From Ruminococcaceae bacterium BL-6 (GTDB lineage: Bacteria; Bacillota; Clostridia; Oscillospirales; Acutalibacteraceae), in assembly GCA_902810075.1 (NCBI GenBank), contig LR778135.1, positions 2,976,001 through 3,040,000 on the forward strand: DNA of 64,000 bases. Reading direction: 5' to 3'. Below the pieces are notes generated by a model. The model was not told the DNA's origin. It was given only the letters and a program-made list of their open reading frames with translations, and did no database searches. Each line of letters opens with the position of its first letter. Within the stretch, counting starts at the first letter, position 1. This document shows positions 51,684 to 60,801 of this stretch, in pieces. The translations under genes were made by a program, and so were the position numbers.

Positions 51684-52508
51684 CTATTTCAATTCGTCGT
51701 AGAAGCCCTCGAAATCAGGATACTTTTCCTGCATTTCAATAAAGCCTTCAATTTCCTCTATGCTAACAATATTCTCTGCCGGAATCGAACTGTTTGTCAT
51801 CCCGGTAAATTCAAATTCATAAGGATAGCCATACATCCGCGTAACAATAAAATATTTAACGATTTCCGCAATAACCGCATTACGGCATATCTCATGCACA
51901 TCGGACAGCTTGCATTTGAATTTCACAATGGAAGGAGTCCCTTCAATCCAAAGTCGCTTATATGGCTCCCTCTTATATAGGTCACGGTCAATTGCCTCCA
52001 GCGACCAGCGCAGGATTTCACCTCCCAGATTTATAGCAAAATTGTTAGCCGTGTCATCTTTGTATACCAGGCTCTTATCAAACATGAAATGAACCGACTC
52101 CGTCCGTTGTTCCTTATCACGCTCCCAATAGTTGTAGATCTGAGTAAAAACCTCATCTATCTTGTCTTTATCAAGGCCAATGTGTTCAAGCAGAGCCCTT
52201 AAGCGTTCTTCAGCTACAGAGCCACGACCTCCTCCGGTCACAAGACCTTCCTGCAATATTATTGCCTTATCCAGCAGCCTTGTCACATGACAAACGGCCA
52301 CCTCCACATCTGGATTTGCAGAAATGAACTTCGTCACTATCGGCATCTCACTAATGCGTAAATCTTGCAGCTGATGTTCGATCTGCCAACCTTCAGTGAC
52401 TCCTTCAAGGCTAATTTTACTGCGTATCATGTTCTCAAAAGATTCATCCCAACTTCCAAGAGAAGAAGGAAATGTGGCCGGGTCATCGAAGTCAAAAATC
52501 ATCTGCAT
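51684..52508 (-). CDS. Defence-operon protein of unknown function, 274 residues
   Basis: I do not recognise a family. The protein is acidic and mostly helical: WQIEHQLQDLRISEMPIVTK, then VAVCHVTRLLDKAIILQEGL, GGGRGSVAEERLRALLEHIG, a middle stretch with FMFDKSLVYKDDTANNFAIN and a C-terminal IEEIEGFIEMQEKYPDFEGF. GAGGAG lies 6 nt before the ATG, 10 nt after the Res stop, so it belongs to the restriction operon and may be a specificity or accessory subunit for Res or the GIY-YIG protein. Confidence 0.7.
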   Translation of the reverse strand: MQMIFDFDDPATFPSSLGSWDESFENMIRSKISLEGVTEGWQIEHQLQDLRISEMPIVTKFISANPDVEVAVCHVTRLLDKAIILQEGLVTGGGRGSVAEERLRALLEHIGLDKDKIDEVFTQIYNYWERDKEQRTESVHFMFDKSLVYKDDTANNFAINLGGEILRWSLEAIDRDLYKREPYKRLWIEGTPSIVKFKCKLSDVHEICRNAVIAEIVKYFIVTRMYGYPYEFEFTGMTNSSIPAENIVSIEEIEGFIEMQEKYPDFEGFYDELK

Positions 52509-52518
52509 TGAACGCTCC

Positions 52519-55500
52519 TCATAGGCTTTCCATAATATTCAGCAAGCTCTGGTAGCTGTCAACATCGTGGTATACCACGTTTTCCGTGGATATTTCATTG
52601 AACAACTTCCGCGCACAGCGGATTTTGGCCTGCTCTATCGGCTTTAACTGAAGCGTTTCCATTGTGCCCTTTGTCTCGGCAACGAAGAAGATATGCTTCA
52701 CCGTGCCGGCGTAAAACGCAATCGCCCAGTCCGGTGAATAATTGCCGACCGGTGTGGGAATCTGAAAGCCTTTCGGCAGCTTGGCATAGACACAGACTTC
52801 ATTGGCGGCTTCAAGGTCTTGCGCGAACCGACGCTCGACGCTCTGCTCCGCGATGCCGTCGGTGAAAACGTAGTCCTGTATATGCTTGTGAACGCGGAAG
52901 GCTTTGTCGATGCCCTGCGAATGTTTTTCAGCCGTGAAAATGTCGCTGTCATAGCTGCCCTGAATCCGGTCATATGTAATATGTTCGACGATCATCGTTG
53001 CCTTTTGCTCTTTGATAAGGCGAATGACTTTGTTGATAAACTCTTCCGGATTGTACTTAAACATGGCAAGCTTTGCAGGGCTGATTCCGGACAAAATAGC
53101 GGCCACTGTGCGGCGCGTCAGGATAGTCCCTTCGGCAACCTTGCCAATCAAATCGTACTTCACCTGACTGATTTCCGAGTGACGCAGCGTTTCTGTGCGC
53201 GTTTTGGCCGCCTCGAAAGCGTCGCCGCGCTCAATGGCTGTTGCCTCCATGTCGGATTTTTGTTCTCCGGTAGAAACGGTATATTGGAGCTGCGAAACAA
53301 AGAGGTTCTGGTCGATATGGACGATGGATTTCTGAATCAGCTCAGCCGCATCAAAATCCACAGCATAGGCATACTTGTGGTTGATGTAGCCCCAAAGCAT
53401 CTGAAACTCCTTTTTATAGAAGTTTTCGTTCAGCTCGTTTTCAAAAATTTTGGTTTTATTGCCGTTATCAATCATACTGTCGAGGACGCGTTCGTCAAAC
53501 ACGCCCTGTATCAACGTGTGAACGCCCTCGGCGATCGGCTGCAGGTCAGGCGGCAGCGGCGCAAGCGCGTTATTGGCAAGGTCAGCGCGGTAAGAATCCG
53601 TGACATTGTCGTTGTCATCCACATAATCGTTTTTCAGCAGATAACGGTAAATGTCCTTTGCCTGCTTCGCATTGATGGTCGTGGGAACTTCTCCGATTTT
53701 GACCGTTTTGCCAAGGAAGTAATCCATTGTTGCTTTAGACGGTCTGTCGTAGAGTACATCCTTGATCTGCTTTTGCAAAGCAGAAACAAACGGCGCATAG
53801 CTCTCGCTGGCGATTACTGTAAGCAGGTTGATGTCGTGCACCGCCGTCCCGCAGGTTTCAGCGTCCATGCGTTCTCCGTCTTGATTGACGCACAGGCGCA
53901 TACCGCGTCCGACCTCCTGCCGTTTCTGTGTTGTGCTGTCGGAGTGCTTGAGCGTACAAATCTGAAACACATTCGGGTTGTCCCAACCCTCGCGCAGTGC
54001 GGAATGGGAAAAGATAAACCGCGTCGGCTCATCAAAGGAAAGCAGGCGTTCTTTGTTTTTCAAAATCAAATCATAGGCGGAGATATCATCGGAGAACTCC
54101 GAGCCGCGCCTCAGCGTACTGTCAACGGCATGTCCAGTCTTTTTATCAATGCTGAAATAGCCCTTGTGCGTGTCGGCCACATCAATGCTGCACAGATATT
54201 TTTGATACGGCGTATCGAAAAGCGTGATGTACTCATTGAGCACGTTGATATACTCCTGCTCGAATATCCGACCATACTCGCCGAGCAACTCATTGCCGTC
54301 CTCATCGTACTGACGGTACTTCGCAACCTCATCGATGAAGAACAGCGACAGCGTTTTAATGCCCTTATGGAACAGGCTTTCTTCCTTCTTGAAATGGGAG
54401 ATAATCGTTTCGCGTATCTGAATGCGGCGCATATCCTTTTCGGAAATGTCGCCGACTACATCGCCGCGTGTAATCACCTCGCCGTTGGTAAAGGTTACCG
54501 ACGCACCGATGGGATCGATTTCGGATATCGTGTAGCCCTGATATTCCTCCAGTGGCGGCATGTTCTTACCAGCGGAGAGATAATACAGATTATCGCCGAC
54601 GCCGAGGATGCGGGTTTCACGGTTGATGGATTTTTGATAGTTGACCTCAAACTCCAGTCGTGCCATCGGCGGTTTCTTATTTGAAAGAATAATATCCTCA
54701 AGAAAAAGATACCTGTCCGTGCCGCGGAAGTTTTTCACTTCAAAGCCCTTGACCTCGATTTTTTTGACGAGGCGCTTGTTGTAGGCATCCAGCGCATCCA
54801 GCACATAGACAAGGTTGTGGTGATCCTTGTGCGTGGCGGAATAATTCAGGCTGAAAAGCGGGTTGAAGCTTTTCAGCGCTTTCTGCGTGACTTCGCCGCC
54901 CATCTTCTGCGGCTCGTCGAGAATAATAATCGGACGGTTGGCGCTGATGACGTCAATCGGGCGTCGGGAGGCAAATTCGTCACGCTTGGAATAAATAATC
55001 CGCGCTTCTTTGCTTCTGCCGTCCTCTTTCAGGGAGGAGGCAAACGCCTGCGTGTTGATAATCATGACATTGATACCGGCGCTGGAGGAAAAATTGTCAA
55101 GCTGATTAAGATTGGAGCTGTTGTAGACGAAGAACCGCGCTTTTTTCCCGTAATGCTCCATGAAGTGATCCACGGTCATTTCAAAGGATTTCTTCACGCC
55201 CTCGCGGATGGCGATAGACGGCACAACAACGATAAATTTGCTCCAGCCGTACCGCTTGTTCAGCTCGAACATGGTCTTGATGTAAACATAGGTTTTTCCT
55301 GTGCCGGTTTCCATTTCAATATCCAAAGAGCAGCGCCCAAGCCGGCGTGAAAGCTCGTCGGACAGCCGGATGTTGTTCAGCGTCTGGCGTTCGCGGATAT
55401 TGTGCAGAAGCTGCTCGTCGGAGAGCTCGATATTCTCGTTTTTATAGCCAAGCTCGTCCGTCAGATCGAGCTGCTCGCCGTATTCATCCGGCGTTTCCAA

Positions 55501-55644
55501 ACGCATCTGAACCGGCTGCGGCGCCACTTTGCCGAGGTCACGGATATAGGTCGTGCGGTCATAATGGCGCTGGCCGTTAAAGACACTGACGACAGCTTCC
55601 ACCGCGTCCGTTTGGTATTGCTGAATTTTGAAGTTAAACTTCAT
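52519..55644 (-). CDS. Type III-like restriction subunit (Res): helicase-nuclease
   Basis: 1041 residues. N-terminal SF2 helicase: Walker A in METGTGKTYVYIKTMFEL, motif Ia VVVPSIAIREGV, DEAD-like box IIILDEPQKMGG, motif III SLNYSATHKD; second RecA domain with IFSHSALREGWDNPNVFQIC and QEVGRGMRLCVN. The C-terminus has a PD-(D/E)xK nuclease: YSPDWAIAF ... FFVAETKGT. This is the architecture of type III Res subunits, which translocate or switch on DNA and cut with Mod. ATG 55644 overlaps the AbiJ-like stop by 4 nt (ATGA); the extra 19 upstream codons lie inside that gene. Confidence 0.92.
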   Translation of the reverse strand: MKFNFKIQQYQTDAVEAVVSVFNGQRHYDRTTYIRDLGKVAPQPVQMRLETPDEYGEQLDLTDELGYKNENIELSDEQLLHNIRERQTLNNIRLSDELSRRLGRCSLDIEMETGTGKTYVYIKTMFELNKRYGWSKFIVVVPSIAIREGVKKSFEMTVDHFMEHYGKKARFFVYNSSNLNQLDNFSSSAGINVMIINTQAFASSLKEDGRSKEARIIYSKRDEFASRRPIDVISANRPIIILDEPQKMGGEVTQKALKSFNPLFSLNYSATHKDHHNLVYVLDALDAYNKRLVKKIEVKGFEVKNFRGTDRYLFLEDIILSNKKPPMARLEFEVNYQKSINRETRILGVGDNLYYLSAGKNMPPLEEYQGYTISEIDPIGASVTFTNGEVITRGDVVGDISEKDMRRIQIRETIISHFKKEESLFHKGIKTLSLFFIDEVAKYRQYDEDGNELLGEYGRIFEQEYINVLNEYITLFDTPYQKYLCSIDVADTHKGYFSIDKKTGHAVDSTLRRGSEFSDDISAYDLILKNKERLLSFDEPTRFIFSHSALREGWDNPNVFQICTLKHSDSTTQKRQEVGRGMRLCVNQDGERMDAETCGTAVHDINLLTVIASESYAPFVSALQKQIKDVLYDRPSKATMDYFLGKTVKIGEVPTTINAKQAKDIYRYLLKNDYVDDNDNVTDSYRADLANNALAPLPPDLQPIAEGVHTLIQGVFDERVLDSMIDNGNKTKIFENELNENFYKKEFQMLWGYINHKYAYAVDFDAAELIQKSIVHIDQNLFVSQLQYTVSTGEQKSDMEATAIERGDAFEAAKTRTETLRHSEISQVKYDLIGKVAEGTILTRRTVAAILSGISPAKLAMFKYNPEEFINKVIRLIKEQKATMIVEHITYDRIQGSYDSDIFTAEKHSQGIDKAFRVHKHIQDYVFTDGIAEQSVERRFAQDLEAANEVCVYAKLPKGFQIPTPVGNYSPDWAIAFYAGTVKHIFFVAETKGTMETLQLKPIEQAKIRCARKLFNEISTENVVYHDVDSYQSLLNIMESL

Positions 55645-56942
55645 CGCGCTTGTGACCCTCCTTCCAGATAGAGTACTGCGACAGATACAAGGGCAAGACA
55701 ACGCTTATAGAAATAGTCATATTGCCTACTATCACCAATGTCAATTTTAGTAGTTTCATGGTGACGAATTCGAAAACTATTTCCAATATTAGTAAGTGTC
55801 CTGAACTCTTGCTCATAGATAGCTTTGTAATGTGGTTCGGAGGCACTCATATCTTCGATGATTTTTTCTGCCGACTTTGCTTTGTTCAGTTGCGGAGAAT
55901 AGTAAGTCTTTAGGCGTTCAAATGCATCCCACAGTTTTTCAACTGCAATTTCTTTGTTATTTTCGCTGTAATACCGAACAGCCTCAAGGACAAGTTCTTT
56001 TAGTCCAGTTTCAGAAATACCCGACATGGTTGTGCTGCTTATGCTCACATCAAGTGTGTTAATAAGTTTTCCATTTTCAAGCTTATAGGTAATAGAATTC
56101 AGCTTAAATATGGAGTTGATTTGCATAGCGAACTCCCCGTTACTGTTATACTTCTCATAAAACTCGATAGCATCGAACACGCAAAACGGAGAGTTTTTCA
56201 TAATAAATTGCTGCATATCTCCTGTTGCAACATAGTCTCCATTTTCGTTATAACATTTTGGCTGATAAAACTGCGAAATGTCGCGGAATACATATTCACT
56301 TGTTAAAATATCTGATTGCCACCCCGTCTCGCTTGTCTCTCGATAAGTAGTCGTATACTTCTCGAGAACTTTATATAGTTGGCTGCGAATTTTCATGCTG
56401 AGCGACAGACTCAACTTTCGATCTTTGATTTCCGCAGCGTACCTTTGCGAAAATGGTATGAACATAGCTGCTTGCTCCGGGTCATATTTCCTCCAGCCAT
56501 ATACATCTCTTCCTGAAATTTTACTCTCAGGATAGAGTTCATATCCATCATTGCGGAGCAAACCATTTACCTCATCAAGAAACTCCTTCCAGTATCCGCT
56601 TTCAGACCGCACAGCGGGATGGAATACTGCGCACAAAAAGGTTAACAGAACTTCATCTTCGCCATTTTGCAATTGAAAGCGGTCATCTTCAAATACCCAT
56701 CCGGCTTCGTAGTCGTCATTATTGATTGTGTGTTGCCAAATATCACCTTCAGCGTTCTCGAAGCGGCTATCATTGCTCGGCAAAGAATTGAGATCATATA
56801 TTCTTTTCAGAAAATCCATCTCTGATAATCTACCGTAGAAAGGGTATTTAATCTTTTTCGTTTCAAAGAATTCATCAATTTCTGTCCCATAGAGAAATAA
56901 ATCAAAAATATCACGGCGGGTGATTTCAGTAATTTGTTTCAC
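55641..56942 (-). CDS. AbiJ-like abortive infection protein
   Basis: 433 residues. The N-terminus ITEITRRDIFDLFLYG followed by YPFYGRLSEMDFLKRIYDL, LPSNDSRFENAEGDIWQH and WVFEDDRFQL matches the AbiJ N-terminal domain type that caps many abortive-infection proteins. The C-terminal part (FRIRHHETTKIDIGDSRQYD and a final hydrophobic helix) looks HEPN-like, with an Arg-rich RIRHHE that may be the RNase active site. The start is GTG 56942 behind AAGGAAGG. The stop overlaps the res start (ATGA), so expression is locked to Res. Likely a growth-arrest effector. Confidence 0.82.
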   Translation of the reverse strand: MKQITEITRRDIFDLFLYGTEIDEFFETKKIKYPFYGRLSEMDFLKRIYDLNSLPSNDSRFENAEGDIWQHTINNDDYEAGWVFEDDRFQLQNGEDEVLLTFLCAVFHPAVRSESGYWKEFLDEVNGLLRNDGYELYPESKISGRDVYGWRKYDPEQAAMFIPFSQRYAAEIKDRKLSLSLSMKIRSQLYKVLEKYTTTYRETSETGWQSDILTSEYVFRDISQFYQPKCYNENGDYVATGDMQQFIMKNSPFCVFDAIEFYEKYNSNGEFAMQINSIFKLNSITYKLENGKLINTLDVSISSTTMSGISETGLKELVLEAVRYYSENNKEIAVEKLWDAFERLKTYYSPQLNKAKSAEKIIEDMSASEPHYKAIYEQEFRTLTNIGNSFRIRHHETTKIDIGDSRQYDYFYKRCLALVSVAVLYLEGGSQAR

Positions 56943-57023
56943 TCAAAGCACCTTCCTTTTTGTAAGCTGGAAGAAGCCGATGACGTTGTCAACCACATGG
57001 GTATGAAATTGATAAAAATAAAG

Positions 57024-57869
57024 TCAATTCGCATCCGACTCTCTCCTTTCGTGCGTATCCCAAAGGAAGCTAACGAGAGTTATGCTGCTGCCTACGGCAA
57101 GTTTAGCATGGCGTTCTTCAAGCCCTTTGTACGACGCGCTCTTTCCATGCCCACTTCCATATGGATTTCTCAGCGCGGCGAGGTTTGTAGCAATAGCTCG
57201 AAGATTGCCTAAAAGAGCTTTCATTTCGCTGGCAGCAGGTGCAGTATCGGGTATATCTGCTGGCATGAGTTTCAAACACTTTACTGTTTCCCCCGTCAGC
57301 TTGCCAACATCCCAGTTTTTATCCCATTCTATATAATTATCATCCAGAATTGTTTTACAACAGCTCTCAATAAGCTCTTTTGCTTTACCGATAGCCTCAG
57401 TGGGATTTGAGGACTGCATACCAATCATTAAATCTATCTGCGCGGAAAGATAATCACTTGAGAACTTGTCTTTAAGTATTTTTGCAGTTTGAAGAAACGG
57501 CGCAGATACACCGAATACCCGATTCGCTATATCCTTACACTTGCGATAGTAGCCTGCATATTCCGTATTATAACTATATTTGAAATCATCAGAATACGAG
57601 TCTTCATGCGGAGTGAATTCGCCGTCATAGTTTGCTTCGTAATAATCAAACAAATCCTTAATGAGTTTCATTTTATCCGTCGGGCACGCATCATTGAGGT
57701 ACGCCATCAATGATTTACCTTTTGACATTCCATATTTTTCACAAACAGCAAGTCCAATACTATTCATAGTAAACACATCAAAATCGTTTGTCGAAAAGTT
57801 GAGGACATACCCTCCGCGATTGTACAGCTTTAGGAAAGCTCCAATTTCCAATTGTGATAATTCCGGCAT
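57024..57869 (-). CDS. Abortive infection family protein (Abi_C/HEPN-like)
   Basis: 281 residues. The N-terminal half (LSQLEIGAFLKLYNRGGYVL, then FTMNSIGLAVCEKYGMSKGK and SLMAYLNDA) is a small helical domain. The C-terminal half matches Abi_C: KAKELIESCCKTILDDNYIE and LGNLRAIATNLAALRNPYGSGHGK, the last carrying R-x6-H, the HEPN ribonuclease signature. It starts 1 nt after the Mod stop (57871) with GGAAGGTG upstream, so Mod and this protein are made together. The extra upstream open frame to 58040 lies inside mod. The role is probably an RNA-cleaving suicide effector tied to the restriction system. Confidence 0.85.
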   Translation of the reverse strand: MPELSQLEIGAFLKLYNRGGYVLNFSTNDFDVFTMNSIGLAVCEKYGMSKGKSLMAYLNDACPTDKMKLIKDLFDYYEANYDGEFTPHEDSYSDDFKYSYNTEYAGYYRKCKDIANRVFGVSAPFLQTAKILKDKFSSDYLSAQIDLMIGMQSSNPTEAIGKAKELIESCCKTILDDNYIEWDKNWDVGKLTGETVKCLKLMPADIPDTAPAASEMKALLGNLRAIATNLAALRNPYGSGHGKSASYKGLEERHAKLAVGSSITLVSFLWDTHERRESDAN

Positions 57870-57870
57870 C

Positions 57871-59901
57871 TCACAACACCTTCCTAATCGTACTCGGGCT
57901 GTATGCCGCGAAAATCTGGTCGAAATTTGTGGCGACGCTGTCGCTGGCGTAGCCGCCGTCGCGCATGACGAAATAATACGGTTTCTTCTGCGCGATCTCT
58001 TTGATTGTCTCGTCGGTGAGGTTCTCATCAAAGCAGGCAATCAGATAACCGTCGGCGACGGAAAACACCTTCTTGCCGGCAATGGCGGTTTCCTCAATTT
58101 TGCTGGAAAGCAGCACGCCGAGGTCAAGCATGACCTGAAAGAGCAGGTCTTCGGGGGTGCGGTCTTCCTTGATGTTGTCCGTCAGTGACGAAAACAGCGA
58201 CGGCTCATAGTCGGACGGGCTGTAATACACGTCTTTCATGTTGCCGCTGTCGCACTTGAGGACGCGGAAGCCGATGTCGAGGTTCTTAATGCCGGACTTG
58301 TCCTTGTTGTCTTCCATGATTTTCTTTCCGGCACGGCGGATACGCTCCTTGCCGATTTCGCAGATGTTTTTGTAGCCGGCTTTGTAAGCTTCGCTTTTCT
58401 CGTCCGTCTCTTCGGGGAGCTGTACCATGATGAACTTGCGGTTGCCGCCGTCCTCGGCGTTGAGCTGCATAACGGCGTGGGCGGTGGTGGCAGAGCCGGA
58501 AAAAAAGTCGAGGATGATGCTATCATTATTGGATAGTGTAAACTCAATCAAGCTTCTAATTATGTCCTCATCCTTTGGATTCTGAAAAACCATTGCCCCC
58601 ATAAGGGTTCTCAATCGCTTTGTTGACGCTCGACCGTCTTTATAGAAAACACTATATGGCGTCGAATACTCGCCATCTTTCAAGTATGTTTTTCGGCAGG
58701 GAACACTTGTTTCATCAACTCCAAAATGGATGAGACCGGCGTCAATCATTTCCTGCATGCGCTTTTCTGATGGGAACACCCAGCCTCTGTTAGGCACTTT
58801 AACAGGTTTGTGAGTTATTGGATGCAGCACCTCATATTTGGGCCCGCCTCCGCCCGGCCATGAAATATCAGATGCAAAGTATATTCCTGTTTTGTCTACG
58901 CAGTTATAATGTGAGTGATTCTTTGCTGGATGTGTTTCTGGTAAACCTTTATACCATTCCCTTAACTGTTGGGTAATCATTGCATAATCAGTTCCATGTT
59001 GACGTAACAATGCGTTGTACTCAGAATATATATCATCGAGGCCCTGCTTTCTCTCACGCCAAAGAATATGATTCTCAATTAATGTGGAAATGGATTTTAC
59101 GTAGCAAAGCATGTACTCGTGTGAAACAGAGACATATTTTGAATCATTCTTTTTACCAGCAGCCCAAACAAGCGACGATATAAAGTTGTCCTCTCCAAAA
59201 ACTTCATCGCACAACTTCTTAAGATTGCATTGTTCATTATCATCAATAGATATAAAAATAACCCCATCTTCCGTCAGCAAATCCTTTGCCAGCTTCAGCC
59301 GCGGGTACATCATATTTAGCCAGTCGGTGTGAAAACGCCCGTTGCGCTCTGTGTTCTGCACAAGGCGATTGCCCTCCTCGTCATACTGCCCGCTGTTGGC
59401 GATATAATCCTCCGCGTTTTGCGCGAAGTCGTCCTCATAGACAAAGTCATTGCCCGTGTTGTAGGGCGGGTCGATGTAGATCATCTTGACCTTGCCGAGA
59501 TAAGTTTCCTGCAAAAGCTTGAGCACTTCCAGATTGTCGCCCTCGATATAGAGGTTTTCGGTTGTGTCAAAGTTCACGCTACCGCTGCTGCAATACGGTT
59601 TCCCCTCACTATCAGCACCAGTAGGATGCGTTTCGTCATTCCTAATAGGGCGGAGCGTTTTGTTAATCGGCGCGTTGGCAAGAAGGACGGATTTTTTCTT
59701 GTCCGGCCATGTGAACTGATAGCGTTCCTCTCGCCCCTCCACCACAAAGGCGGAAAGCTCCTGCTTTAGCATATCAAAATCGACCACCCGCGAAAGCTTG
59801 CCGCCCACCAGCGATTCGGTCACGCAGTTGGGGAAAAGCCGTGCGATTTTTTCGACGTTCTCGTCCACTTTATTGATGCTGTGCATTTTCAGCTTGTCCA
59901 T
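57871..59901 (-). CDS. Type III-like Mod DNA methyltransferase
   Basis: 676 residues. Beta-class order: catalytic motif IV comes first (MIYIDPPYNTGNDFVYEDDF), then a variable target-recognition region of about 250 residues, then the AdoMet motif I (SIILDFFSGSATTAHAVMQL). Such enzymes methylate adenine N6 and give site recognition to Res. A C-terminal extra of about 130 residues follows (ILTDNIKEDRTPEDLL-like segment, then YYFVMRDGGYASDSVATNFD). ATG 59901 (MDKLKMHSINK) has AAGGAGG 10 nt upstream. It is 14 nt after the 88-residue gene and directly before the Abi_C gene. Confidence 0.92.
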   Translation of the reverse strand: MDKLKMHSINKVDENVEKIARLFPNCVTESLVGGKLSRVVDFDMLKQELSAFVVEGREERYQFTWPDKKKSVLLANAPINKTLRPIRNDETHPTGADSEGKPYCSSGSVNFDTTENLYIEGDNLEVLKLLQETYLGKVKMIYIDPPYNTGNDFVYEDDFAQNAEDYIANSGQYDEEGNRLVQNTERNGRFHTDWLNMMYPRLKLAKDLLTEDGVIFISIDDNEQCNLKKLCDEVFGEDNFISSLVWAAGKKNDSKYVSVSHEYMLCYVKSISTLIENHILWRERKQGLDDIYSEYNALLRQHGTDYAMITQQLREWYKGLPETHPAKNHSHYNCVDKTGIYFASDISWPGGGGPKYEVLHPITHKPVKVPNRGWVFPSEKRMQEMIDAGLIHFGVDETSVPCRKTYLKDGEYSTPYSVFYKDGRASTKRLRTLMGAMVFQNPKDEDIIRSLIEFTLSNNDSIILDFFSGSATTAHAVMQLNAEDGGNRKFIMVQLPEETDEKSEAYKAGYKNICEIGKERIRRAGKKIMEDNKDKSGIKNLDIGFRVLKCDSGNMKDVYYSPSDYEPSLFSSLTDNIKEDRTPEDLLFQVMLDLGVLLSSKIEETAIAGKKVFSVADGYLIACFDENLTDETIKEIAQKKPYYFVMRDGGYASDSVATNFDQIFAAYSPSTIRKVL

Positions 59902-59915
59902 TATCCTGCTCCTCC

Positions 59916-60182
59916 TTATTTGCGGGTGTACCATGTCGAACATGGGCTTACGTTATATTCCGATACACGGTAAAGCTGTTTCTTTCCGCTTTCAATAATC
60001 TGATAAGTGTCTGGTGTAGACTCAATATCGTAAGAATAAAAAACGTTCTCTGGGTCAACCGCTACTTTTAATCGGCGAAGAACTCTACCTACCGTGTCTC
60101 CATCTGCAGAAAACACGCAGTCTCCTTTTTCAAAACAGTCCTGCTTCGTTGTTAAAGTAAAAGCAAAGATATCATTAGGCAT
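59916..60182 (-). CDS. Small defence-operon protein, 88 residues
   Basis: Not recognised. The sequence is mostly beta-type: IFAFTLTTKQDCFEKGDCVF, then GDTVGRVLRRLKVAVDPENV and YQIIESGKKQLYRVSEYNVS. Its start overlaps the DUF4391 stop by 8 nt, and its stop lies 14 nt before mod. The tight packing shows that it is a real part of the operon; a small SH3-like adaptor or anti-restriction sensor are guesses only. Confidence 0.65.
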   Translation of the reverse strand: MPNDIFAFTLTTKQDCFEKGDCVFSADGDTVGRVLRRLKVAVDPENVFYSYDIESTPDTYQIIESGKKQLYRVSEYNVSPCSTWYTRK

Positions 60183-60801
60183 TTTTTGTGTCCTCCAGTC
60201 TTTTATTCAGCTCCTGTAATTGCTGATACAGCTCAAATTTCTTTTTCGGCTGAACCTCGCGCTGTGTCCGTTTTTCCAGCTTCTCTATTTCCTTTTGCAG
60301 TTTCAGAATCATTTCCTGCCGCTGCAATGTTGTGCCAATGTTCTCGCCCGGCCTGTGTTCGGTCAAGCCGTCCTGTAAGGCGATTTGCTCCAAAAATCCC
60401 TGCCATATTTCGTCCAGTGTAAGACCTTTGACTTGAAGCAAAATTTTGTCACAAGGTATCCATGCCGTGGTGTAAAGCTTCGCGTGATAGACCGCGAGCT
60501 GCGCTTTGTCCTCAAACCGCAGCAGAAACAGTAGCTTGTGCGGATTCTGCCGGGCGATATTCTCCACGATGCGCCCGTCAAACTGCTGCTTTTTCAGTTC
60601 AACGGTCAGCACCAGGATTTCGGCAACCTCAGTGCCTGCCTCCAGATGAAGCGTGGTGGCGGTCAGGGAGTTTGAGAGGGTGATGCGCTTGATGTCGGTT
60701 ACAAATTTCTCCTTCAGGTCGCCGCTCAAGGTCAGGTGCTTATAAAACGCCTCTTTCGGCAGTACACGCCCGACAGCCGTTGCGGAGGGTAACTGTATCA
60801 T
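60175..60801 (-). CDS. DUF4391 domain protein
   Basis: 208 residues. The DUF4391 features are the start IQLPSATAVGRVLPKEAFYKHL, ITLSNSLTATTLHLEAGTEV, the strand pair EILVLTVELKKQQFD and PHKLLFLLRFEDKAQLAVYH, and a C-terminal coiled coil (LQKEIEKLEKRTQREVQPKK) that may bind a partner. The family occurs beside PLD/SNF2 helicases and Mod-Res pairs in restriction-like defence loci. Its ATG overlaps the helicase stop (ATGA, 60798-60801). Function is unknown. Confidence 0.85.
   Translation of the reverse strand: MIQLPSATAVGRVLPKEAFYKHLTLSGDLKEKFVTDIKRITLSNSLTATTLHLEAGTEVAEILVLTVELKKQQFDGRIVENIARQNPHKLLFLLRFEDKAQLAVYHAKLYTTAWIPCDKILLQVKGLTLDEIWQGFLEQIALQDGLTEHRPGENIGTTLQRQEMILKLQKEIEKLEKRTQREVQPKKKFELYQQLQELNKRLEDTKNA

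Noticed and set aside
52819..54684. A 621-codon plus-strand frame opposite the Res gene
   Set aside because: It lacks a ribosome site and any recognisable motif; it is a shadow of the helicase-nuclease gene.
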